In this document: in pieces, positions 42,670 through 51,682 of the stretch
How positions within the stretch are numbered: the first letter of the stretch is position 1
Layout of the letters: each line of letters begins with the position of its first letter
NCBI RefSeq assembly: GCF_900074915.1
Contig: NZ_LT222319.1
Location: 5,628,501-5,692,500 of the forward strand
Direction: 5' to 3'
DNA length: 64,000 bases
Origin: Pseudomonas cerasi
GTDB lineage: Bacteria; Pseudomonadota; Gammaproteobacteria; Pseudomonadales; Pseudomonadaceae
The notes under the pieces: model-generated
Database searches by the model: none
Told to the model about the DNA's origin: nothing
Seen by the model: the letters and a program-made list of their open reading frames with translations, nothing else
Translations under genes and position numbers: made by a program

Positions 42670-45137
42670 TTGTCGGCGAGAACCCGACTGCGTGCCTGCC
42701 CTCCCACCAACCTCAACTCCCCATCCACATACAGCACTTCACGCCCCACCCACGCCAGATCAACCTGCGGCAGCACGGCCGAGGGTTTGCGCAGTTCACG
42801 CAGCAAGGTCGAGCCATGCGAGAGACGTCCGCCCATGCGCGCAATCACCGCGCGGGCGTTTTGGTAGTGCGCGTGGCGTCCGGGGTCGAGGGTGTCTTCC
42901 AGCAGGATGTCCTCGCCCAGAATGCCTTGCACCTGGCCAGGATAGATCATGAAACCGGTGGCCTGCTCGGTGCCTTCGCGGCCGTCCTGCCAGAAGCTGC
43001 CGGCACGGCTGCGAATGTCTGGATGCGGCGCAAACCAGTGTTCCCGGTCGGCGCTGGGCATGGCGTGATGCAGGCGGAAGAACAGGCGCATCAGGTTGTC
43101 GCGATACCACTCGCGTACTTGCAGGTAGTAGCCGCGCATGCCCGGCAGGCCTGCGCGGTGGGCGATGCGAATGAAACCCGGCCAGGTCGGGAAGGCTTGT
43201 AAAGGCAGGTCAGTGGCTGCCGGGCGTGGGGTCGCGGGGTCGGTTTCCCAGGGCAGCCGGTGCGGGCAGTGCTCCAGGTCGTCGTAAGCGGTCGGTGGAC
43301 GTCCCAGCAAGTCTCCGCCGCTGCTGGCCAGCGAGGTGGCGATGCACAGGTTGCCTTGCACGACGAATACGTAGAAACGGGTGAACCAGTCAGCCAATTG
43401 CTGACCGTCAGCACCTTGGGCCGTCAGGGCATACAGCTCTCGGTCGAAACGGTGCAGTTGCTTTTCCAGGGTCAACAAGTGGCCACGCGCGACACGTTGC
43501 ATCCGCAGAAACACCGGCAATGAGCGCAGCAGACGCAGTGGTCGCCACGGTAGATGCGGTGCTGCGCCGCCGACCTCATCGGCGTAGCTGCTGGAGGCGA
43601 TGCCCCAGTCAGCCAAACGTGCGAGAAACAGGTCGTTGTTGATGTAGGAAGCTGCGCCAAACAGTGCGGTGAATGGCTCGTTGTCCTGCAACACGCGCGA
43701 ATCCCAACGCGCCATGATCGCCGGGATGCTGCCTGCGGCACGCCGCTGTGCGTACTCGACCAGCCTGCTGGGCTGGGGCGGCAGGATCTCCGCAATATTG
43801 GCGGCGGTCAGGTGGCGGCGCCAGCCGTAGTCACTGATCGGGCGGTACTGCAGCAGCCACAGCTGGCGGCCATCCCAGGCCCACTCGACGTCGCCCGGCA
43901 CGTAGTGGAATACGCGCAGAATGCCCTGCAGGAAGTCCCAGAGCGCCTCCTCAGTCAAACCGTGGGATGGCTTGAAGTCGCCGCTGCTCCAGGCCGCGCC
44001 GAGGCGGGAAATGATTGCTCGCTCAGGACTTGCCTGACCGTCGGCCAGCGACTCCAGATGCCCTTGCACCCACTCCAGCTCGACCGACAGGTGACGCACG
44101 AAAGCGATCCCGGAAAGCACCGGCGTGATGAAGCGCTGTACCACCACCTCTTCGACGCCAGCGTTGTGCAGCTCTGCAACGCGCACGGGTACGTTGTGGC
44201 TGGGCTCGCGAAGAAAAGTGGTGCTCAGACCGGCATTGGCCGCATCGGCCTGATCCTCACCGAAGCTGGATGAGCGCACGGCCCAGATAGCGTCAGGCTG
44301 ACGGGCCAGAAACCCGGGCAAGGCCGAGTCATCGCCCTGCACCAGAGACAGTGCATCGGGCACCGATTGCCCGGCGATGGCCGCCAGACGCAGACGGCCG
44401 CCTTTGGTGTGCGCAACGAAGCCGCGCTCGCCCGACTCCAGCCACTGCGCAAACTCGGCGGGCGCGTCGATCCACGGGTAGTGACCCCAGCCCGGTTTCA
44501 GGCTGATGCTCAGGTCGGCACGCGCCAGAATGGCCGACCACGCTGCCGCCTGCTCGATACCCAGGACCTCGTCCTGATCGCCCCAGACCAGCTCTATCGG
44601 ATCTTGCACCCACTCCAGCAGTGGCAGCGCGGTGTCGGCGCGCACCAGGTCCCAATACGGCACGAATGCACGGCAGCGGGCGTAACCGGAGCCCATGCGC
44701 TGGTAGTGCTCGGCTGGCCAGGTCTGCCTGGAAAACTTGTGCGCAAACAGCGTGGGCTTGTTGGCCAGCAGCCAGTGAATGGTCTTGCGAATGGGCAGCG
44801 GCGACATCAGCGCAGGCAAGCGCCGCTGCCACAGAAAAGCCCCCACCGGGGCCAGCAGCACGCTTCTGCAGAAGTGTCCGGGCTGGCGCTGCAAGGCATG
44901 CATGACCAGCAAGGCATTGACGCCCACAGCGACGATGGCGCTGCCCTTCACGGTCGCCGCCAACAGCGCATCGGCATAGGCGGCGAGATCTTCGCAGGGT
45001 GGCTGAGGATTATTGCCGAAGCCTGGCAGTTCCAGCGGCACGGCTCGATGCCGCTGAAAATGCGGCAGCGCGTCGTCCCACCATTCGGCACTGCTGCCGT
45101 TGCCCGCCAGCAGATACAGCAGCGGCAAGTCAGACAT
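42663..45137 (-). CDS. Fusion of alpha/beta-hydrolase-like and PEP-synthase-like domains
   Basis: 824 residues from the ATG at 45137, overlapping the upstream membrane-protein gene by 8 bp. Residues ~1-240 are an alpha/beta hydrolase fold (LPLLYLLAGNGSSAEWW, LELPGFGNNPQP) but the nucleophile elbow reads AVGVNALL: Asn74 replaces Ser, while Asp187 (WGDQDEV) and His219 (GWGHYPW) remain. Residues ~250-470 are a PPDK/PEP-synthase ATP-binding domain (WAVRSSSFGEDQADAANAG, GDVEWAWDGRQLWLLQYRPI). The C terminus is a PEP-utiliser swivelling domain with His774 in GGRLSHGSTLLRELRKPSA. It may phosphorylate a small molecule like rifampicin phosphotransferase. Confidence 0.82.
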   Translation of the reverse strand: MSDLPLLYLLAGNGSSAEWWDDALPHFQRHRAVPLELPGFGNNPQPPCEDLAAYADALLAATVKGSAIVAVGVNALLVMHALQRQPGHFCRSVLLAPVGAFLWQRRLPALMSPLPIRKTIHWLLANKPTLFAHKFSRQTWPAEHYQRMGSGYARCRAFVPYWDLVRADTALPLLEWVQDPIELVWGDQDEVLGIEQAAAWSAILARADLSISLKPGWGHYPWIDAPAEFAQWLESGERGFVAHTKGGRLRLAAIAGQSVPDALSLVQGDDSALPGFLARQPDAIWAVRSSSFGEDQADAANAGLSTTFLREPSHNVPVRVAELHNAGVEEVVVQRFITPVLSGIAFVRHLSVELEWVQGHLESLADGQASPERAIISRLGAAWSSGDFKPSHGLTEEALWDFLQGILRVFHYVPGDVEWAWDGRQLWLLQYRPISDYGWRRHLTAANIAEILPPQPSRLVEYAQRRAAGSIPAIMARWDSRVLQDNEPFTALFGAASYINNDLFLARLADWGIASSSYADEVGGAAPHLPWRPLRLLRSLPVFLRMQRVARGHLLTLEKQLHRFDRELYALTAQGADGQQLADWFTRFYVFVVQGNLCIATSLASSGGDLLGRPPTAYDDLEHCPHRLPWETDPATPRPAATDLPLQAFPTWPGFIRIAHRAGLPGMRGYYLQVREWYRDNLMRLFFRLHHAMPSADREHWFAPHPDIRSRAGSFWQDGREGTEQATGFMIYPGQVQGILGEDILLEDTLDPGRHAHYQNARAVIARMGGRLSHGSTLLRELRKPSAVLPQVDLAWVGREVLYVDGELRLVGGQARSRVLADKV

Positions 45138-45612
45138 GACGAGGGTCCTTCGACGCGTGAACAACCGAAGTGCGGCGGTCATGGCGATACAGCCAGATCA
45201 GCGGCGGCAACAACGCCAGCAACGCCGCCAGATCGAGCCATACGTGCGACCAGACGCCCCCACGCACGGAAATCAGGATGTCCTGAGGCGCCCACAGCAG
45301 CAGGCTCGCAATCAGCCAGCCCCAGGGCATGGCGCTTTTCAGGCGGTTGCCCAGGTGCACCAGCGCCAGCATGTACACGGAATACGTTTGCAAGGTTGCG
45401 CCAAACAGCGCCATCCACCAAACCTGTTGCGCGCGAGCAGCGGCGGGAACCGCATCGGTCCAGAAGGCCTGCTCAAGCGTAGTCAGGTAGCCGTCGAGCA
45501 AGCCGGAAAAGCCTGCCCAAGTGAACACCAGACTGCCCAGCACATGCGCAACTGCGACGGCATACAGCCAGATCACCAGCGTACGGCGCAGGGTGTCAGA
45601 AGGGAGCGGCAT
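45130..45612 (-). CDS. Hypothetical membrane protein
   Basis: 160 residues with four predicted membrane helices (LVIWLYAVAVAHVLGSLVF; VWWMALFGATLQTYSVYML; PWGWLIASLLLWAPQDIL; VWLDLAALLALLPPLIWLY). No family recognised. Overlaps the start of the fusion gene by 8 bp, so the two are cotranscribed and coupled. Confidence 0.75.
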   Translation of the reverse strand: MPLPSDTLRRTLVIWLYAVAVAHVLGSLVFTWAGFSGLLDGYLTTLEQAFWTDAVPAAARAQQVWWMALFGATLQTYSVYMLALVHLGNRLKSAMPWGWLIASLLLWAPQDILISVRGGVWSHVWLDLAALLALLPPLIWLYRHDRRTSVVHASKDPRHV

Positions 45613-45807
45613 ACCAGGTCCTTGAGTCGTCCTTGTGAGGTGGCGAGTTTAGCGATTTATCGACGGGCTTAATACGAGCACGGCCAAACGGCTCAGATCT
45701 CCCACTGTTGAACAGCTGTTATTAATGTCAGTAGACAGCTTTTCTGTTGAGGCCTAATTTTAGGATTTCAGTAGTCAGTAAAAATCGCAAGCGAGGAGAT
45801 GATGATC

Positions 45808-46044
45808 ATGGAAGAGGTAATGACACGTGTAAAAGAATTGGTGGCCGAGCATTTGGAAGCAGCGGTAGTAGAGGTAAAGCCGACATCTGACATAACCAAG
45901 GATTTCAAGGGTAGCAGTTTAGAACTTGTCGAGCTCAGCATGGCTCTACAAGAAGAATTCAACATCGATATCCCGGATGAGGAAGTTGAAAAATTCAAAA
46001 CGGTACAAAACATAGTTGACTACATCTCAAAAAACAAAAAATAG
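45808..46044 (+). CDS. Stand-alone acyl carrier protein
   Basis: 78 residues from the ATG at 45808, chosen because gaggag (45793-45798) is then correctly spaced; two ATGs at 45799 and 45802 are too close. Helical ACP pattern with the pantetheine attachment region DFKGSSLELVELSMALQEEF. The usual D-S-L is S-S-L (Ser36-Ser37-Leu38), which is unusual. The DNA is more AT-rich than its neighbours. No partner gene is adjacent on its strand; the KAS III operon nearby is the likely user. Confidence 0.85.
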   Translation: MEEVMTRVKELVAEHLEAAVVEVKPTSDITKDFKGSSLELVELSMALQEEFNIDIPDEEVEKFKTVQNIVDYISKNKK

Positions 46045-46214
46045 ACACGAGTAGGCTAAAAGCCCACAACACCTGCTGAGCCCCCAACACCAGTTGCAGG
46101 CCCTTTGCCTCCAGTCAAAACTACCAGTAGCCACCGCCCTGCTTTGCCCTTCAATGTACGGCTCCGCTCCGTAGGCCATCTGCCGGGCGAGCCCTGCAGT
46201 CTGGAGTAGCGGTG

Positions 46215-47015
46215 ATGGATGCGCTGAATGTCATCAATATCGGCACTGACGGAATCAACTCGTTGTTCAATGTCGTTCTGCAGTACGGGACGACTGTTGT
46301 TCTGAGGCTGGTGATCGCAGCCTTGTTGTGGATAGTGGGTCGCTGGCTGATCGGCGTGCTGGTCAGGATGGCAAAGCGTTCGCTGACGCGGCAGCGGTTT
46401 GATCCGACGGTCCTGCGCTATGTCGGCTCGTTCATCACGGTGACGCTGAATATCATTCTGGTGATCGCCATTCTGAGCTATTGCGGCATCGAGACCACCA
46501 GCTTTGCGGCGCTGCTGGCGGCCGTGGCGCTGGCGATCGGCATGGCCTGGTCGGGTTTGCTGGCCAATCTGGCCGCGGGTGGTTTCATCATCGTGCTGCG
46601 GCCCTTCAAGGTCGGCGATCTGATTTCGGCGGCGGGCGTGACCGGGACCGTGGTCGAAATCGGCTTGTTCGTCACGTCGATCAACACTCCGGAAAACGTG
46701 CTGAATCTGGTGGGCAACAACAAGATCTTCTCTGACACGATCGTCAATTTTTCCAGCAATACTTTTCGCAGCGTCGAACTGACCGCGACATTGCCAGGCA
46801 CCGCCGACGAGCAGAAGATCATCCCGCGCCTCAAGGATCAGATCGCCCGCCTGCCCAATGTACTGAGCAGCCCCGCTGTCGATGTGCACCTGTCCTCCAC
46901 AACGGCCGACTCCATCACCCTGTCGGTACGGCCCTATTGCCACAATGATCATTATGATTCGGTGCATCGCCAGACGCTCGCCCTCATCAGAGCGTTGATG
47001 CTGCACCTGTCCTGA
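46215..47015 (+). CDS. Small-conductance mechanosensitive channel, MscS family
   Basis: 266 residues. N-terminal helices (TVVLRLVIAALLWIVGRWL; ITVTLNIILVIAILSYCGI) and the pore helix TM3 (AALLAAVALAIGMAWSGLLA, NLAAGGFIIVLRPFKVGD) characteristic of MscS, followed by the beta domain (VEIGLFVTSINTPENV, VNFSSNTFRSVEL). Opens under hypo-osmotic membrane tension. GTG just before the ATG at 46215 is an alternative start. Confidence 0.93.
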   Translation: MDALNVINIGTDGINSLFNVVLQYGTTVVLRLVIAALLWIVGRWLIGVLVRMAKRSLTRQRFDPTVLRYVGSFITVTLNIILVIAILSYCGIETTSFAALLAAVALAIGMAWSGLLANLAAGGFIIVLRPFKVGDLISAAGVTGTVVEIGLFVTSINTPENVLNLVGNNKIFSDTIVNFSSNTFRSVELTATLPGTADEQKIIPRLKDQIARLPNVLSSPAVDVHLSSTTADSITLSVRPYCHNDHYDSVHRQTLALIRALMLHLS

Positions 47016-47135
47016 GCGGCACGCGTAGGCAAAATTCATCGCCCTTCAAGCTCACCCGAACCTGTTGGCAGCCGATCAATAAGGATCGGTCCATATTCCG
47101 CGTGGCCTCTGCTTTTTATCTTTACGGGTTTAACC

Positions 47136-49154
47136 ATGAGCCTTTTATCTCGTTTTCGGGCCGGCACATCGCGGACCGAAGGCGCCATCAGTGTCATTAC
47201 GTCCGCCCGGGAATTGAACGCCAAGCTGTCTGCGCTGAGCTTCGATCCGGTCTATCTGACCGGTTTCGTTTCGCCGCACGTCGACTTCGATCAGGTCGCC
47301 AAGTCTGTCGCTACGCGCTTTCCCAACGCGAAGATCAGCCTGTGCACAACGTCAGGCGAACTGTGCTCGGGCAATGATTCGCTGTACTGCGCGGCGGATA
47401 ACCAGTGGGACCGGATCGTCCTCGCGCTGTTTGACTCAAGCGTCATCAAGAGTGCGGAGGTGGTGCACATTCCGCTGCACAGCGAAGACATTCGCGGTGC
47501 GGGCAAGCGGCTGTCGATGCGTGAGCGCATTGCGCGCCTGACCGACTCGATCAAGCGCACGCAGATCAACACCCCCATCGACCACCGCGATACGCTGGCC
47601 TACGTCACGTTCGACGGGCTGTCGGCGTCGGAGTCGTTTTTCATGGAAGCGCTGTATGAGTCCGGGCGCTTTCCGTGCCTGTTCGTGGGCGGTTCTGCGG
47701 GGGGCAAAGGCGACTTCAAGAAGACCTTGATTCACGACGGCAAACGCAGCTACGAAAACCATGCTCAGGTGGTGTTTCTCAAGAGCGCGAAAAACGTGCG
47801 CTTCGGCGTCTTCAAGAGCCAGAACTTCGCGTCGACGCCACTGAGCCTGAGTGTGCTGACGGCCTCCCTGGAAGATCGTTACATCAGCCAAGTGGTCAAC
47901 CCCAGAGGCGAGATCACTACGATGGTTGCGGCGCTGTGTGACGCGCTGAAGTGCGAGCGGCATGAGCTGGAAGGCAAGCTGGCGCATTACTCGTTCGCCA
48001 TCCGGGTAGGCGAAGAGCTGTTCGTGCGCTCAATTGCGCGCATCGATTATGAAAGCGAGCGGGTTCACCTGTTCTGCGACGTGGCACCCGGCGAAGAGCT
48101 GGTGATGGTCAAACGAACGTCCATGATCGACACCACGCGCAAGGACTTCGCGCGTTTTCTGCTGGGCAAGTCCGGAAAGCCGCTGCTCGGCCTGTTGAGC
48201 GACTGCATCCTGCGGCGCCTGAACAACGGCAGTGAACTGGGCCGGATGAACGATGTGTTCGGTGCGACGCCGGTGGTGGGCTTCTCGACCTTTGGCGAGA
48301 TTCTCGGGTTGAACCTCAACCAGACGCTCACCGCCGTGTTCTTCTTCAAGGTGCCCGAAGGGCAGCCGTTCCGCGACGACTACATCGATAACTTCATCGC
48401 CTATTACGGAGAGTTCAAGGCGTTCTTTCTGCGTCGGCAGATCAAGAAGCTGGCCGGTCTGAGCCATGTGGTGGTCAAGCAGATCGATCAGTTCAAGCAG
48501 CGTAACTTCGTGCAAACCATTGACCCGAGCGGTCTGGACGAGCAGATCCGTCCGGTGTTCGGTGGCCTGAGCGACCTGGGCGATGTGCTGGTCAAGGCCC
48601 ATCAGGATCAGGAAGAAATCGCCGCTCAATTGCGCCATTACTCTGGCGAGCTGCATGTTTCGATGGATGAGCTGTCGCAGACCATCACCCAGCAGGAAAC
48701 GGTTATCGACAAGGCGGGCAACACCGTCAAAAGCCTGGTCAGTCAGGCTGACGAGGTGGTGCTCGGCTCGCGGGAGCTGGCCAAGTCCAGCCTGCGCATT
48801 CAGTCGGTGGTGCAGATGATCCAGCAGATCGCCGGGCAGACCAACCTGCTGGCGCTGAACGCTGCCATCGAGGCTGCGCGGGCGGGCGAAATGGGACGTG
48901 GCTTTGCAGTGGTGGCCGATGAGGTGCGCCAGCTTGCGCAGAAGACGTCGCAGAACGCCAACGACATCGGCACCGATATCGAGCGTCTGGCCGAGGAAAT
49001 TCGCAAGGTGGCGCAGCACATCGAGGAGCAGTCCCTTGAGGTTGGAACGCTGACGGGGCTGCTGTCGGAACTGGAAGGCTCCAGCGATATGACGGCGGGC
49101 ACCTCGCAGCGTACCCGGCAACTGGCGGATACCCTGCGCGGGCTGACTCAGTAG
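47136..49154 (+). CDS. FIST-domain methyl-accepting chemotaxis protein (soluble)
   Basis: 672 residues without any membrane helix. Residues ~20-400 form FIST N and C sensory domains (LYESGRFPCLFVGGSAGGKG, FLLGKSGKPLLGLLSDCILR, VFGATPVVGFSTFGEILGLN). The C-terminal ~180 residues are an MCP signalling domain with the hairpin tip IAGQTNLLALNAAIEAARAG and EMGRGFAVVADEVRQLAQ. A cytoplasmic chemoreceptor-type protein that probably senses small ligands and signals to CheA/CheW. Same architecture is known in Pseudomonas and Vibrio. Confidence 0.92.
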   Translation: MSLLSRFRAGTSRTEGAISVITSARELNAKLSALSFDPVYLTGFVSPHVDFDQVAKSVATRFPNAKISLCTTSGELCSGNDSLYCAADNQWDRIVLALFDSSVIKSAEVVHIPLHSEDIRGAGKRLSMRERIARLTDSIKRTQINTPIDHRDTLAYVTFDGLSASESFFMEALYESGRFPCLFVGGSAGGKGDFKKTLIHDGKRSYENHAQVVFLKSAKNVRFGVFKSQNFASTPLSLSVLTASLEDRYISQVVNPRGEITTMVAALCDALKCERHELEGKLAHYSFAIRVGEELFVRSIARIDYESERVHLFCDVAPGEELVMVKRTSMIDTTRKDFARFLLGKSGKPLLGLLSDCILRRLNNGSELGRMNDVFGATPVVGFSTFGEILGLNLNQTLTAVFFFKVPEGQPFRDDYIDNFIAYYGEFKAFFLRRQIKKLAGLSHVVVKQIDQFKQRNFVQTIDPSGLDEQIRPVFGGLSDLGDVLVKAHQDQEEIAAQLRHYSGELHVSMDELSQTITQQETVIDKAGNTVKSLVSQADEVVLGSRELAKSSLRIQSVVQMIQQIAGQTNLLALNAAIEAARAGEMGRGFAVVADEVRQLAQKTSQNANDIGTDIERLAEEIRKVAQHIEEQSLEVGTLTGLLSELEGSSDMTAGTSQRTRQLADTLRGLTQ

Positions 49155-49215
49155 CGGCGCCTGGTGTCAGGACGGCACATCGCCCGTCCTGACGGCAGAC
49201 CGTGTCGCAGGCGGC

Positions 49216-50697
49216 TTACTGGTTACCCAGCACGCCGACCTTGCCCATGACGTTGCTCATGAACTGCTGCACGGTCATTTTCTGGCCATTGAAGTCGACC
49301 ATCTGGTTGGCGTAATGCAGGTCGGAGACGATGTTGTCGCCGTCGACCTTGGCCAGTTGCATCATCTCGGCCATGGCGCTGGCCATGTCGCCAGCGGCCT
49401 TGGCCTGATCAGCGATGACCTTGAGGTCGGTCTGGCCTTCACGAATGGCTTGCTGGGTCGCGAGATCGCGAATCATCGGCTTGGACAGGACGACCCTGGC
49501 GTTGACTTCGCCCAGGCTCTTCATGAGCAGCGCATCGGAAGGCTGATCGAGCGGGCCTGGATCGGCCAGGTCCACGGCGATACGCATGTGGCTTTCACCG
49601 TTGCTGGTCTTGAGCGAGAGTTTTTCCAGCTCGATGTGCGGTTTGGCCGCCAGCAGCGTTTTCATCTGGGTGTTCATCAGTTCCTGATCAGCCGTGTTCA
49701 GCTCCAGGCGGAACGGACGCTTCTCCAGCGCGGCCTGTTGCTGTTGAGGCAGGATTTTATCCTGATACAACTGATACAGCGCCTGAGTCGCCAGCACATC
49801 GAAATTGGCGATCTTGAAGCCCATGTGCGCAGAACCGACGTCCTTGCCGGCGTAGGCAATCATGCCGGCATCGTAATTGATCTGCGCTGCAAGGTTACCG
49901 GCATCTTCCTGCGCCAGGTTGGTGTTGGTGAAATCCCGGATCTGCACCTGTGGTTTGCCCACCACCTGGAAACCCGCGTTCTGGATTTTCATGTTGGTAT
50001 GACCCAGATAGAAACCGGACTTGCCTTTGGTGCCGCCCGTGTCGAAGGTCATGCCTTTGATCTCGATGCTGACCGGACCGTCAGGCGACGCGACATTGAG
50101 TTGCAGATTGTCCATGTTGCCCGCAAGGCTGAATTTTTCCGCGTCGGCCGACGACTCGGCGTTCAAGTCCAGACCTGAAAAACGGAACGTGCCGTCGACG
50201 TCGGTCATTTCCAGCGGGGCCATCTGCAGCGTGCCTTTGGTGGCGCGGTCATAGCCGATGCTGGCCTGGCCCGTGAGCGGTGGAACGTCCTTGCTCATGG
50301 CAAACCATTTTTCGGCGCTGGGGCTTTTTTCCATCTGGAAATTGCTCAGGGCCATGACCGGCAGCAGGTTCAGGGTCTTCAGATGCGACAGCGGAATGGG
50401 GCCGTGCTCAATATGGTCGACGAACAGAAACTGGCCGCCCTGGGTGCTATCGGACAGGTTCTGGATGTCGACGCGATAGTGCGCCGTGCTGCTGAAGAAG
50501 TGCTTGTCGAGCGAGAGTATTTCCAGTTTGACGCTGGTGTCCGTGCCCTTGAACGACTTCGCCAGTTCCTGATTGGCCTTGCTGATCGAGTCGTTCAGCG
50601 CGCCTTCCAGCTGATTGCCGGTGTACCAGGCACCGGCCGTAGCCAGTGCGCCCGCTACGACGATGACGCCAATCGCTATACCTGCTGATTTATTCAT
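49216..50697 (-). CDS. DUF945 (YdgA-like) family protein
   Basis: 493 residues from the ATG at 50697. N-terminal signal-anchor (GIAIGVIVVAGALATAGAWY) then a long periplasmic region with DUF945-type repeats (DHIEHGPIPLSHLKTLNLLP, EKLSLKTSNGESHMRIAVDL, GKMTVQQFMSNVMG at the end). The first in-frame ATG upstream at 50781 is unlikely. Function unknown; YdgA relatives have been linked to swarming and cell-envelope behaviour. Confidence 0.82.
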   Translation of the reverse strand: MNKSAGIAIGVIVVAGALATAGAWYTGNQLEGALNDSISKANQELAKSFKGTDTSVKLEILSLDKHFFSSTAHYRVDIQNLSDSTQGGQFLFVDHIEHGPIPLSHLKTLNLLPVMALSNFQMEKSPSAEKWFAMSKDVPPLTGQASIGYDRATKGTLQMAPLEMTDVDGTFRFSGLDLNAESSADAEKFSLAGNMDNLQLNVASPDGPVSIEIKGMTFDTGGTKGKSGFYLGHTNMKIQNAGFQVVGKPQVQIRDFTNTNLAQEDAGNLAAQINYDAGMIAYAGKDVGSAHMGFKIANFDVLATQALYQLYQDKILPQQQQAALEKRPFRLELNTADQELMNTQMKTLLAAKPHIELEKLSLKTSNGESHMRIAVDLADPGPLDQPSDALLMKSLGEVNARVVLSKPMIRDLATQQAIREGQTDLKVIADQAKAAGDMASAMAEMMQLAKVDGDNIVSDLHYANQMVDFNGQKMTVQQFMSNVMGKVGVLGNQ

Positions 50698-50972
50698 AGT
50701 GACGTGAAGATATCCGTTCTGATGATGGGAAAGTCGTACCGGGACCGGCAGCGCCGATTGAAAGCCGCGAGAGACTATCATCGGCAGATCCCGACAGCCC
50801 AGCCTTCATGGCCATTTCTGTGGGCGCGTAGCCGTTCTGTAAGCGCGTTGGACATGGCCTTGTGCCTTTTGTTGCGCACGCCAATCCCGCGGAAAGGTTT
50901 TGAAACAGACCCTAGCCACAGCCTTCCCGGAAACGTTAGGCTGAAACGAATTTGGGAACAGGACGTGATCAC

Positions 50973-51662
50973 ATGAGCGAGCAGCAAACACAACGAGGCC
51001 CGATCAAGGCCGTCATTTTCGACATGGATGGCCTGTTGCTGGACACCGAGGGGGTTTACACCGAAGTCACCCACTTGATTGCCAGTCGCCACGGGCGCAC
51101 CTTCGACTGGTCCGTCAAGCAGCACACCATTGGCCGCGGTGCCCGGGACTTTTCGGACTACGTGATCAAGGCGCTGGAGCTGCCGATGTCGATCGACGAG
51201 TTTCTCGAAACCCGTGAACCTATGCTCGAAGAGCGTTTCCCCAAAGCGCCGGCAATGCCCGGAGCCGAGGCGCTGGTCCGGCATCTGGCAGCCCACAATA
51301 TTCCGATCGCCGTGGGCACCAGCTCGTCTGTGCATTACTTCGAGGCCAAGACTACCCTGCATCGCGCATGGTTCGAGCTGTTCGACACCGTCGTCACCGC
51401 CGACGACCCGGAAGTAGGCGCCGCAAAGCCGGCCCCGGACATCTTTCTGGTCGCCGCCCGCCGTCTCGGCGTCTCGCCCGCCGATTGCCTGGTCTTCGAA
51501 GACTCGCCGTTCGGTGTGACCGCCGCCAAGGCTGCCGGGATGTACGCCGTGGCTGTGCCGGACTCGCACATGCCGGTCGAGCAATACGAGCATGCGGACC
51601 TGCTGCTGGGCTCGCTGGCCGACTTCCCGCTCAAGTCGTGGGGGTTACCTGAGCTCGCCTGA
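50973..51662 (+). CDS. HAD-IA family phosphatase
   Basis: 229 residues from the ATG at 50973, preceded by aggacg. HAD motif I is VIFDMDGLLLDTEGVYTEV, motif II VGTSSS, motif III KPAPDIF and motif IV VFEDSPFGVTAAKAAG, the pattern of beta-phosphoglucomutase-like/GPP-type sugar-phosphate phosphatases (the segment FSDYVIKALELPMSIDEF is the cap). Substrate unknown. The broken aldo/keto reductase gene begins 20 bp later. Confidence 0.92.
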   Translation: MSEQQTQRGPIKAVIFDMDGLLLDTEGVYTEVTHLIASRHGRTFDWSVKQHTIGRGARDFSDYVIKALELPMSIDEFLETREPMLEERFPKAPAMPGAEALVRHLAAHNIPIAVGTSSSVHYFEAKTTLHRAWFELFDTVVTADDPEVGAAKPAPDIFLVAARRLGVSPADCLVFEDSPFGVTAAKAAGMYAVAVPDSHMPVEQYEHADLLLGSLADFPLKSWGLPELA

Positions 51663-51682
51663 ATGACATGGAGATGCTGAGC

